Assembly (NCBI GenBank): GCA_019695455.1
Contig: JAEUAC010000097.1
Location: forward strand, 1 to 10,076
Direction of reading: 5' to 3'
DNA length: 10,076 nucleotides
Origin: Methylorubrum extorquens
GTDB taxonomy: Bacteria > Pseudomonadota > Alphaproteobacteria > Rhizobiales > Beijerinckiaceae
Numbering within the stretch: the first letter of the stretch is position 1; each line of letters starts with the position of its first letter. The position numbers and the translations under genes are program-made. Under the pieces are notes generated by a model that saw nothing but the letters and a program-made list of their open reading frames with translations, was not told the DNA's origin and made no database searches. Below, one piece after another: positions 1 to 5,570 of the stretch.

Positions 1-113
1 TCCCGCCCGGCCTCGGCGGTCCCGGCGGCATGCCGCGCCTGCCCGGCCTCGGCGGACCGAAGGGGCCCGGCGGCCTGCCGCCCGGCTTCCCGTTCGGGAG
101 CAAGAAGAAGTGA
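1..113 (+). CDS. ffh: C-terminal end of signal recognition particle protein Ffh (partial)
   Basis: Only the last 36 complete codons are present, read in the frame that ends at the TGA at 111-113. They encode a Gly/Pro/Leu-rich tail (PGLGG, GGMPRLPGLGG, GGLPPGFPFG) ending in three lysines. This is the usual low-complexity end of the Ffh M domain in alphaproteobacteria. Ffh is the SRP54 GTPase that binds 4.5S RNA and signal sequences of nascent membrane proteins in the cytosol. The NG GTPase domain and the Met-rich groove lie upstream of the window. The tail alone is weak evidence. The call relies mainly on position: ffh directly before rpsP-rimM-trmD is a common alphaproteobacterial order. A 14-base direct repeat lies within this tail. 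Confidence 0.8.
   Translation, partial: PPGLGGPGGMPRLPGLGGPKGPGGLPPGFPFGSKKK
6..55 (+). repeat. Direct repeat in the ffh tail (14 bp, two copies)
   Basis: The 14 bases CCCGGCCTCGGCGG occur at 6-19 and again at 42-55, both in frame and both encoding Pro-Gly-Leu-Gly-Gly. This reflects expansion of the Gly/Pro-rich Ffh tail by short duplications. Probably not regulatory. Confidence 0.6.
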
Positions 114-173
114 CGGGGCGCCCCGCGCGCCCGGCCTGACGACCCACCAACCCGACAGAACCAGGAGAAACCG

Positions 174-557
174 ATGTCCCTCAAGATCCGTCTCACCCGC
201 GGCGGCGCCAAGAAGCGCCCCTACTACCGCATCGTCATCGCCGACGCCCGCGCCCCGCGCGACGGCCGCTTCATCGAGAAGGTCGGCGCCTACGATCCGA
301 TGAAGCCCAAGGACGACCCGTCCCGCATCACGCTCGAGACGGACAAGATCCGCGACTGGCTGACCAAGGGCGCCCAGCCGACCGATCGCGTGCTCCGCTT
401 CCTCGACGCCGCCGGCCTCATGACCCGCGAGCCCCGCAACAACCCGAAGAAGGGCGAGCCCGGCAAGAAGGCCCAGGAGCTCGCGACCGCGCGCGACCTG
501 AAGGCCAAGGCCGCCGCCGCCATGTCGGCCGCCGGCGAGGCCGAGCCGGCCGCGTAA
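174..557 (+). CDS. rpsP: 30S ribosomal protein S16
   Basis: 127-residue small-subunit ribosomal protein that binds 16S rRNA early in 30S assembly. The first 80 or so residues carry the S16 signature: MSLKIRLTRGGAKKRPYYRI at the N-terminus, then VIADARAPRDGRFIEKVGAYDP, followed by a segment ending in the helix near DRVLRFLDAAGL. Residues 85-127 form a Lys/Ala/Glu-rich extension that is absent from the roughly 82-residue E. coli protein but common in alphaproteobacteria. The start is fixed by AGGAG at 163-167, 6 bases before the ATG, and by a family-typical N-terminus. The gene lies 60 bases after ffh and 154 bases before rimM, the longest spacer in this operon. No clear sigma70 promoter is seen upstream, so it may be transcribed from ffh or from a promoter not recognisable by eye. 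Confidence 0.97.
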   Translation: MSLKIRLTRGGAKKRPYYRIVIADARAPRDGRFIEKVGAYDPMKPKDDPSRITLETDKIRDWLTKGAQPTDRVLRFLDAAGLMTREPRNNPKKGEPGKKAQELATARDLKAKAAAAMSAAGEAEPAA

Positions 558-644
558 GGGCGGACCCGCGTCGCCGGATCGCGTCGTGCCGAAGGATCAC
601 GGACGGCCGCCCGGCGGCCGGACCGGCTCCGGCCCTCGAGCCCG

Positions 645-692
645 TCGTCCTGCCGAGGGGCAGCCGACGGCCGGGGCTCCTCGGCAGGACGA
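645..692 (+). promoter_or_regulatory. Large hairpin in the rpsP-rimM spacer (attenuator or translation-control candidate)
   Basis: Arms at 645-658 and 679-692 are perfect 14-bp reverse complements (left arm TCGTCCTGCCGAGG). A G-T wobble and two more G-C pairs extend the stem to 17 bp (645-661 with 676-692), leaving a 14-base loop at 662-675. The stem ends 4 bases before the rimM Shine-Dalgarno at 697-701. There is no T-run after it, so it is not a classical intrinsic terminator. It could reduce read-through into rimM, protect the rpsP message end, or modulate rimM initiation. The pairing is seen directly and the role is inferred. Confidence 0.6.
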
Positions 693-696
693 GGTC

Positions 697-701
697 GGAG
701 G
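697..701 (+). promoter_or_regulatory. Shine-Dalgarno that selects the rimM start
   Basis: GGAGG lies 10 bases before the ATG at 712. The rimM frame is open further upstream to a GTG at 586, but that codon has no ribosome binding site. The extra 42 residues it would add are Gly/Arg/Pro-rich, unlike any RimM N-terminus, and would be encoded across the spacer hairpin. Confidence 0.65.
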
Positions 702-711
702 TGGCGGGCGC

Positions 712-1317
712 ATGGCGCGAGGCGCACCGGCGATCCGTCCCGCCCTGCCGGACGGCCTCGTGCTGCTCGGCGAATTCGGGCGGGCGCACGGCCTGAAGGG
801 CGAGGTGCGGCTGAAGTCGCACACGGGCGACCCGCTCGCGATCGGGACCTACGGGCCGCTCACGGGCGCCGACGGCCGCACGGTCGTGCTCGGCCCGCTC
901 CGCCGGGCCCCCGGCGAGGCGCCCGACATGCTGGTCGCCCGCGTGGACGGCGTCGCGGACCGCGACGGGGCCGAGGCCCTGAACCGGCTCGGGCTCTATT
1001 GTCCCCGCGAGCGGCTGGGCGAGGCCGCCGCCGACGAGGACGAGTACTTCCTGGCCGATCTCATCGGCCTGGACGCCGCGGCCGAGGACGGGACGCCCAT
1101 CGGCCCGATCGTGGCCGTGCCGAATTTCGGCGGAGGCGACCTCCTGGAGATCGCGCCGCCCGAGGGGCCGACCCTGCTGGTCCCGTTCACGAAGGCCTTC
1201 GTGCCCGCCATCGACCTGCCCGGCCGCCGCGTGACCGTGGCGGCCGACGCCCTGGTGGCGGAGGCGGAAGGCGAGGCGGAGGGCGAGGCGGACGGGCCCG
1301 ACGCGGAGCCGGCATGA
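712..1317 (+). CDS. rimM: 16S rRNA processing / ribosome maturation factor RimM
   Basis: 201-residue cytosolic assembly factor that binds S19 and helps mature the 30S head. The N-terminal RimM domain begins LLGEFGRAHGLKGEVRLKSH (about residues 18-37), the conserved Gly-Arg-x-His-Gly-Leu-Lys-Gly region. A linker leads to the PRC-barrel domain, which starts near DEYFLADLIGLD and includes IGPIVAVPNFGGGDLLEI and LLVPFTKAFVPAIDL. Residues 184-195 form an acidic EAEG-EAEG-EADG tail encoded by a 12-base tandem repeat, so the protein is longer than the 182-residue E. coli one. The start at 712 is chosen from its SD and the family N-terminus. Its stop overlaps the start of the next gene as ATGA. Confidence 0.95.
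   Translation: MARGAPAIRPALPDGLVLLGEFGRAHGLKGEVRLKSHTGDPLAIGTYGPLTGADGRTVVLGPLRRAPGEAPDMLVARVDGVADRDGAEALNRLGLYCPRERLGEAAADEDEYFLADLIGLDAAAEDGTPIGPIVAVPNFGGGDLLEIAPPEGPTLLVPFTKAFVPAIDLPGRRVTVAADALVAEAEGEAEGEADGPDAEPA
1261..1296 (+). repeat. 12-bp tandem repeat, three copies, in the rimM 3' end
   Basis: Three consecutive 12-mers, GAGGCGGAAGGC (1261-1272), GAGGCGGAGGGC (1273-1284) and GAGGCGGACGGG (1285-1296), encode Glu-Ala-Glu-Gly, Glu-Ala-Glu-Gly and Glu-Ala-Asp-Gly. Copies differ at one base between the first two and at two more in the third. Slippage by whole units would keep the frame and change only the length of the RimM tail. Confidence 0.8.
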
Positions 1318-1691
1318 TCGACCGGCTGGACCACCTCGTCCTCACGGTCGCGTCGATCCCGGCGGCGGTCGCCTTCTACGAGGGCGTCCTCGGAGTCCGG
1401 GCCGAGACGCGGGACGGCCGCACGGCCCTCCATGTCGGCGACCAGAAGATCAACCTGCACGAGGTCGGGCACGAGTTCAGCCCGCGCGCCCGGGCCGCCC
1501 TGCCGGGGACCGCCGACCTCTGCTTCACGACCGGGACGCCGATCGGCGCCGTGATGGCGAGGCTGGCCGCCGCCGGCATCGCGGTCGAGGAGGGGCCCGT
1601 CGCCCGCACGGGGGCGCGCGCGCCGCTCACCTCCGTCTATTGCCGCGATCCGGACGGGAACCTGGTCGAGATCGCCAACGAGACCGGCTGA
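1314..1691 (+). CDS. VOC-superfamily (glyoxalase-fold) protein, GLOD5 / 'VOC virulence protein' type
   Basis: 125-residue single-domain protein with two beta-alpha-beta-beta-beta halves. The first half has IDRLDHLVLTV, then AFYEGVLGV and GDQKINLHEVG. The second has GTADLCFTT, EEGPVARTGARAPLTSVY and CRDPDGNLVEIANETG. Candidate metal ligands are His7, His49 and Glu119. The usual second-half histidine is replaced by a hydrophobic residue in the DLCF strand, as I recall for GLOD5-like proteins. Members of this family are often annotated as glyoxalase or virulence protein without a known substrate, and the reaction cannot be read from sequence. The ATG overlaps the rimM TGA (ATGA) and the stop is 4 bases before trmD, which implies translational coupling inside the ribosome-maturation operon. 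Confidence 0.88.
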   Translation: MIDRLDHLVLTVASIPAAVAFYEGVLGVRAETRDGRTALHVGDQKINLHEVGHEFSPRARAALPGTADLCFTTGTPIGAVMARLAAAGIAVEEGPVARTGARAPLTSVYCRDPDGNLVEIANETG

Positions 1692-1695
1692 CCGC

Positions 1696-2445
1696 GTGAC
1701 CTGGCAGGCCGCGCTCGTCACCCTGTTCCCGGGCATGTTCCCGGGGCCGCTCGGCTTCTCGCTGGCCGGCGACGCGCTCGCGCGCGGGACGTGGTCGCTC
1801 GCGACGACCGACCTGCGCGAACACGGCATCGGGCGGCATCGCAAGGTCGACGGCGCGCCCGCCGGCGGCGGGGCCGGGCTCGTCATGCGGCCGGACGTGG
1901 TCGCGTCCGCGCTCGCCGCCGCCGCGCCCCCGGACGATCCGCGCCCTCGCCTCCTCATGTCGCCCCGCGGCGCGCCCCTCACCCAGGCGCGGGTGCGCGA
2001 TCTCGCGGCCGGGCCGGGGATCGTGATCCTGTGCGGCCGGTTCGAGGGCGTCGACGAGCGCGCCGTCGCGGGCTGCGGGCTCGAGGAGGTCTCGGTCGGC
2101 GACTACGTGCTGTCCGGCGGCGAGATCGCCGCGCTGGCGCTGCTCGACGCCTGCATCCGGCTCCTGCCGGGCGTCATGGGGGCGGAGGCGTCGGGCGTGG
2201 AGGAGAGCTTCGAGGGCGGCCTCCTGGAATACCCGCACTACACCCAGCCCCGGCTCTGGGAGGGCCGCGACACGCCGGACGTGCTGCTGTCGGGCAACCA
2301 CGCGGCCGTGGCCCGCTGGCGCCGCGAGCAGGCTCTGCGGCTCACGCGCGAGCGGCGGCCCGACCTGCCGGGCGCGGCGCCGCCGGAGCCCGGGCCGGGG
2401 AAGCCCCGCGCCCGGCGCAGGGCTTGCGAGGGCGATCGCGATTGA
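1696..2445 (+). CDS. trmD: tRNA (guanine-N1-)-methyltransferase TrmD
   Basis: 249-residue SPOUT-class enzyme that uses S-adenosylmethionine to make m1G37 in tRNAs reading codons that start with C (some Leu, Pro and Arg tRNAs), preventing +1 frameshifts. Motifs in order: VTLFPGMF (8-15); HRKVDGAPAGGGAGLVMRP (48-66); the knot elements LLMSPRG (86-92), LCGRFEGVDER (112-122) and SVGDYVLSGGE (133-143); Arg155; EESFEGGLLEYPHYTQP (169-185); and LLSGNHAAVARWR (197-209). Glu170 sits where E. coli has the catalytic base Asp169. A GTG start is used because MTWQAALVTLFPG matches the family N-terminus and lies 4 bases after the VOC stop. The last 25 residues are a Pro/Arg-rich tail. The gene downstream is not rplS. 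Confidence 0.96.
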   Translation: MTWQAALVTLFPGMFPGPLGFSLAGDALARGTWSLATTDLREHGIGRHRKVDGAPAGGGAGLVMRPDVVASALAAAAPPDDPRPRLLMSPRGAPLTQARVRDLAAGPGIVILCGRFEGVDERAVAGCGLEEVSVGDYVLSGGEIAALALLDACIRLLPGVMGAEASGVEESFEGGLLEYPHYTQPRLWEGRDTPDVLLSGNHAAVARWRREQALRLTRERRPDLPGAAPPEPGPGKPRARRRACEGDRD

Positions 2446-2450
2446 CGGCC

Positions 2451-2489
2451 CGGCCGGCCGCCTTTTCACTGGCCGCGCGAAGCCGGCCG
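2451..2489 (+). promoter_or_regulatory. Inverted repeat in the trmD-amidohydrolase spacer
   Basis: CGGCCGGC at 2451-2458 is the reverse complement of GCCGGCCG at 2482-2489, with a 23-base loop. There is a T-run (CTTTTC) inside the loop but none after the second arm, so termination is doubtful. In such GC-rich DNA an 8-bp match may be chance. Confidence 0.25.
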
Positions 2490-2506
2490 TATCCAGGACG
2501 AGACCC

Positions 2507-3670
2507 ATGCCCATCATCAACCGCGTCGCCGACATGGCCGACGAGATCGCCGGCTGGCGGCGCGACATGCACGAGCACCCGGAGCTCCTCTACGAGGTGC
2601 ATCGCACGGCCGCCCTCGTCGCCGCGAAGCTGCGGGACTTCGGCTGCGACGAGGTCGTCGAGGGGATCGGCCGGACCGGCGTCGTGGGCGTCATCAAGGG
2701 CCGGCGCGGCACGGGCGGCAAGGTGGTCGGCCTGCGGGCCGACATGGACGCGCTGCCCATCGAGGAGGCGACGGACGTCCCCTACAAGTCCAAGACCCCC
2801 GGCCTCATGCATGCCTGCGGGCACGACGGCCACACGGCCATGCTGCTCGGCGCCGCCAAGTACCTGGCCGAGACGCGCAACTTCGACGGCACGGCCGTCA
2901 TGATCTTCCAGCCCGCGGAGGAAGGCGGCGGCGGCGGCGACGCCATGATCAAGGACGGCCTCATGACCCGCTTCGGCATCCAGGAGGTCTACGGGATGCA
3001 CAACTGGCCGGGGAAGCCCGTCGGCGCCTTCTCGGTCCGCAAGGGCCCGACCATGGCGGCGGCCGACCGGTTCACCATCACGGTCGAGGGCAAGGGCGGG
3101 CACGCGGCGCACCCCCATCACTGCATCGACACGCTGCTCGTCGGCGCGCAGATCGTGGTCGCCCTGCAATCCATCGCGGCCCGCAACGTGGACCCGCTGG
3201 AATCGATCGTCATCTCGACCTGCACCTTCAAGGCCGGGGAAACGTTCAACGTCATTCCCCAGACGGCGACGCTGCTGGGCACCGTCCGGACGCTGAAGCC
3301 CGACGTGCAGGACCTCGCCGAGCGCCGCATCGGCGAGATCGCGACCGGGATCGCCGCCTCCTTCGGGGCGACGGCCCATGTCGAGTACAATCGCGGCTAC
3401 CCGGCCACCGTGAACCACGACGAGCAGACCGACTTCGTGGCCGGGATCGCGGCCGCCGTCTCGTCGGTGGAGACCGACATCCCGCCCCAGATGGGCGCCG
3501 AGGACTTCTCCTACATGCTGAACGAGCGGCCGGGCGCCTACCTCTTCCTCGGCAACGGCGAGTCCGCCCTCTGCCACCATCCCGCCTACGACTTCGACGA
3601 CGCGGCCGCGCCCTACGGCGTGTCCCTGTGGGCGAAGATCATCGAGGAGCGCATGCCGGCGGCGGCCTGA
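2507..3670 (+). CDS. M20 family metallo-amidohydrolase (M20D, HipO / aminoacylase-like)
   Basis: 387-residue cytosolic zinc or manganese peptidase-fold hydrolase related to hippurate hydrolase, N-acyl-L-amino acid amidohydrolase and IAA-amino acid hydrolases. These cleave an amide bond to release an amino acid. Evidence: WRRDMHEHPELLYEVHRTA near the N-terminus; GLRADMDALPIEE (75-87); the metal site MHACGHDGH (Cys104, His106, His109); PAEEGGGGG with Glu138/Glu139; MHNWPGKPVG (His165); and CHHPAYDFDD (His358) near the end. A lid/dimerisation domain spans about 186-300 and includes VEGKGGHAAHPH. No signal peptide. AGGA at 2495-2498 lies 8 bases before the ATG. It follows trmD by 61 bases and may be read from that operon. 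The substrate cannot be assigned, and a hipO symbol would be overreach. Confidence 0.92.
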   Translation: MPIINRVADMADEIAGWRRDMHEHPELLYEVHRTAALVAAKLRDFGCDEVVEGIGRTGVVGVIKGRRGTGGKVVGLRADMDALPIEEATDVPYKSKTPGLMHACGHDGHTAMLLGAAKYLAETRNFDGTAVMIFQPAEEGGGGGDAMIKDGLMTRFGIQEVYGMHNWPGKPVGAFSVRKGPTMAAADRFTITVEGKGGHAAHPHHCIDTLLVGAQIVVALQSIAARNVDPLESIVISTCTFKAGETFNVIPQTATLLGTVRTLKPDVQDLAERRIGEIATGIAASFGATAHVEYNRGYPATVNHDEQTDFVAGIAAAVSSVETDIPPQMGAEDFSYMLNERPGAYLFLGNGESALCHHPAYDFDDAAAPYGVSLWAKIIEERMPAAA

Positions 3671-3686
3671 GGCTCGCCGCCCGTCG

Positions 3687-3705
3687 CGGGAGGGCGGCCC
3701 TCCCG
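3687..3705. terminator. GC hairpin between convergent genes (bidirectional terminator candidate)
   Basis: CGGGAGGG (3687-3694), a 3-base loop CGG, and CCCTCCCG (3698-3705) form a perfect 8-bp stem between the amidohydrolase stop at 3670 and the permease stop at 3727. There is no strong T-run on either side (only CTTCCTC on the plus strand), so it would be a non-canonical terminator. Its position between two converging genes supports the role. Confidence 0.55.
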
Positions 3706-3726
3706 GGCTTCCTCGGACCCCCGACG

Positions 3727-5418
3727 TCAGGGGTGGATGACCATCGCCGTGAACGGATACACGTAGGCCTGGAGCGTCACGAACAGGCCGACGAGGCAGG
3801 CCAGCGCGATCGAGTGCCAGAAGACGAAGCGCAGGATCGTGCCCTCGTGGCCGAACCAGCCCGTCGCCGTGGAGGCGACGACGATGGATTGCGCGTCGAT
3901 CATCTTGCCCATGACGCCGCCCGACGAGTTCGCGGCGCCCATGAGGATCGGCGACAGGCCGAGCTGCTCAGACGTGATCTTCTGCAGCCCGCCGAAGAGC
4001 ACGTTCGAGGCCGTGTCCGAACCCGTGAGCGCGACGCCGAGCCAGCCCAGCAGCGTGCCGAAGAACGGGTAGAACACGCCGGTCGCCGCGAAGGCGAGGC
4101 CGAGCGTCGCGTCGACGCCCGAGTAGCGCGTCAGCGTGCCGATCGCGAGCATGGCCGCGATGGTGACGAGCGAGAAGCGCAGCACCCAGATCGTCTCGAG
4201 GAAGGCCGTGACGAGCCGCAGCGGCGAGAACCCCATGAGGAGGCCCGACAGGATGGCCGTGAAGAGGACGCCCGTGCCCGTGTAGGACATGTACGTGAAG
4301 GCGAAGACGGCGCCCTCCCTCACGGGCGCCGCCACCACGGGCGCCACCTTCTCGACCATGTTGTGCAGGCCCGGGACCGGGTAGTTCCAGGTGAAGAGCG
4401 GGTTGACGATCCCCTTGAACCAGTTGGTCCCCCAGAAGGCGAGGATCACGCACAGGATCACCCAGGGCAGGTACACGATCAGGCTGCCCTGCTCGCCGAG
4501 CGTCGCCGTGCCGGCCATGGGGCGCGCGCCGCCGGGCGTCGCCGGCGGGAGCGTGCCGACGGAATCGTCGCGCGTGCGCAGGGCCGTCGAGGTCCAGACC
4601 TTCGCCGGTCGCCAGATGCGTAGGAAGCCGATCAGGCATCCCATGGAGACGAGCGACGCGCCGATATCGACGATCCAGGGATTGATGAAGTTCGAGATGA
4701 GGTACTGGGGCACCGCGAACGAGACGCCCGTGACGAGGATGGCGGGCCAGATCTCCTTCATGCCGCGCCAGCCCGCGAAGGCCCAGATCAGCCAGAACGG
4801 GACGATGAGGGAGAAGAAGGGCAATTGCCGGCCGACCATGGCGCCGAGGAGGAACGGATCCAGCTGCGTGACGGAGGCGAGCCCCGCGATCGGGGCGCCG
4901 AGGGCGCCGTAGGCGACGGGCGCCGTGTTCGCGATGAGCGACAGGCCGGACGCGGCCAGCGGCGAGAAGCCGAGCCCGATCAGGATCGCGCCCGTGACGG
5001 CGACCGGCGTGCCGAACCCGCCCGCCCCCTCGAAGAAGGCCCCGAACGCGAAGGCGATGAGCAGGAGCTGGATGCGCCGGTCCGGCGAGATGCCGCCGAT
5101 CGACTGCTCCAGCACCTTGAACCATCCCTTCTCGACCGTGAGCCGGTAGAGGAAGATGACGTTCAGGATGATCCAGCCGATCGGGAACATGCCGGTCGCG
5201 ACGCCGTAGGCGGCGGCCCGGATGGCGAGCCCGGCCGGCATCGTGAAGAGCACGACCGAGACGAGGATCGCCACGACGAGCGCGATCACGGCCGCGATAT
5301 GGGCCTTGATTCGGCCGGTCGCGATGAGGGCCAGCAACGTGACGACCGGAATGGCGGCCGCGAGCGTCGAGAGGACCGACGAGCCGAACGGGTCGTAGAC
5401 CTGTTTCCACGTGTCCAT
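3727..5418 (-). CDS. lldP: L-lactate permease (LctP/LldP family)
   Basis: 563-residue inner-membrane proton symporter of the lactate permease family, which imports L-lactate and related 2-hydroxy acids such as glycolate. The length is close to the 551 residues of E. coli LldP. It starts MDTWKQVYDPFGSS, followed by about a dozen hydrophobic segments. Family landmarks are FFEGAGGFGTPVAVTGAIL (128-146), the SLIANTAPVAYGALGAPI stretch, SYTGTGVLFTAILSGLLMG, and near the end LTGSDTASNVLFGGLQKI and GAANSSGGVMGKMIDAQSI. GGAGGA (complement of 5424-5429) lies 5 bases before the ATG. It is divergent from the kgtP-like gene and convergent with the amidohydrolase. No lactate dehydrogenase gene is adjacent, so a glycolate or other hydroxy-acid substrate is equally possible. 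Confidence 0.93.
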   Translation of the reverse strand: MDTWKQVYDPFGSSVLSTLAAAIPVVTLLALIATGRIKAHIAAVIALVVAILVSVVLFTMPAGLAIRAAAYGVATGMFPIGWIILNVIFLYRLTVEKGWFKVLEQSIGGISPDRRIQLLLIAFAFGAFFEGAGGFGTPVAVTGAILIGLGFSPLAASGLSLIANTAPVAYGALGAPIAGLASVTQLDPFLLGAMVGRQLPFFSLIVPFWLIWAFAGWRGMKEIWPAILVTGVSFAVPQYLISNFINPWIVDIGASLVSMGCLIGFLRIWRPAKVWTSTALRTRDDSVGTLPPATPGGARPMAGTATLGEQGSLIVYLPWVILCVILAFWGTNWFKGIVNPLFTWNYPVPGLHNMVEKVAPVVAAPVREGAVFAFTYMSYTGTGVLFTAILSGLLMGFSPLRLVTAFLETIWVLRFSLVTIAAMLAIGTLTRYSGVDATLGLAFAATGVFYPFFGTLLGWLGVALTGSDTASNVLFGGLQKITSEQLGLSPILMGAANSSGGVMGKMIDAQSIVVASTATGWFGHEGTILRFVFWHSIALACLVGLFVTLQAYVYPFTAMVIHP

Positions 5419-5570
5419 TGCAGTCCTCCGTCAGTCTTGGCCAGAGAGGCGCCGATCGGGAGCCGGCAAGTCAAGCCGCACCCTCGGCGGCGCTCGTTGC
5501 CTACGACTAAAGACAGGCGCAAAAGCCGTCGCCGTCGGGCCTCTCGCCGCCCGGCGCAGGAGCCCGCGCC
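5419..5570. promoter_or_regulatory. Shared upstream region of two divergent transporters
   Basis: These 152 bases separate the two start codons and must hold both promoters or leaders. On the minus strand TTGACT (5474-5469) resembles a -35 element, but nothing 16-18 bases further looks like TATAAT. On the plus strand no convincing -35/-10 pair is seen. The clearest elements are the two Shine-Dalgarno sites: GGAGGA on the minus strand (5429-5424) and AGGAG at 5558-5562, 8 bases before the plus-strand ATG. The stretch 5497-5528 is less GC-rich than its surroundings. No long palindromic operator was found. Confidence 0.35.

Noticed and set aside
114..125. Perfect 12-bp palindrome CGGGGCGCCCCG right after the ffh stop as a terminator
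   Set aside because: With a minimal loop it leaves only a 4-bp stem and has no T-run. More likely GC-rich chance.
586..711. N-terminal extension of rimM from the GTG at 586
   Set aside because: No ribosome binding site, Gly/Arg/Pro-rich product unlike RimM, and it would be encoded across the large hairpin. ATG 712 has GGAGG and a family-like start.
996..1982. 328-codon minus-strand open frame opposite rimM, VOC and trmD
   Set aside because: Antisense to three confidently identified genes, with Arg/Gly/Pro/Ala-rich low-complexity product and no recognisable domain. High-GC shadow.
1627..2568. 313-codon minus-strand open frame opposite trmD
   Set aside because: Shadow of trmD. The product is Arg/Gly/Ala-rich without motifs.
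2342..3580. 412-codon minus-strand open frame opposite the amidohydrolase
   Set aside because: Fully antisense to an M20 protein with all metal-site motifs. The charged repetitive product is not a known family.
3628..4623. 331-codon plus-strand open frame opposite the lactate permease
   Set aside because: Composition dominated by Arg, Glu, Asp and His, as expected for the complement of a hydrophobic membrane-protein gene. No domain.
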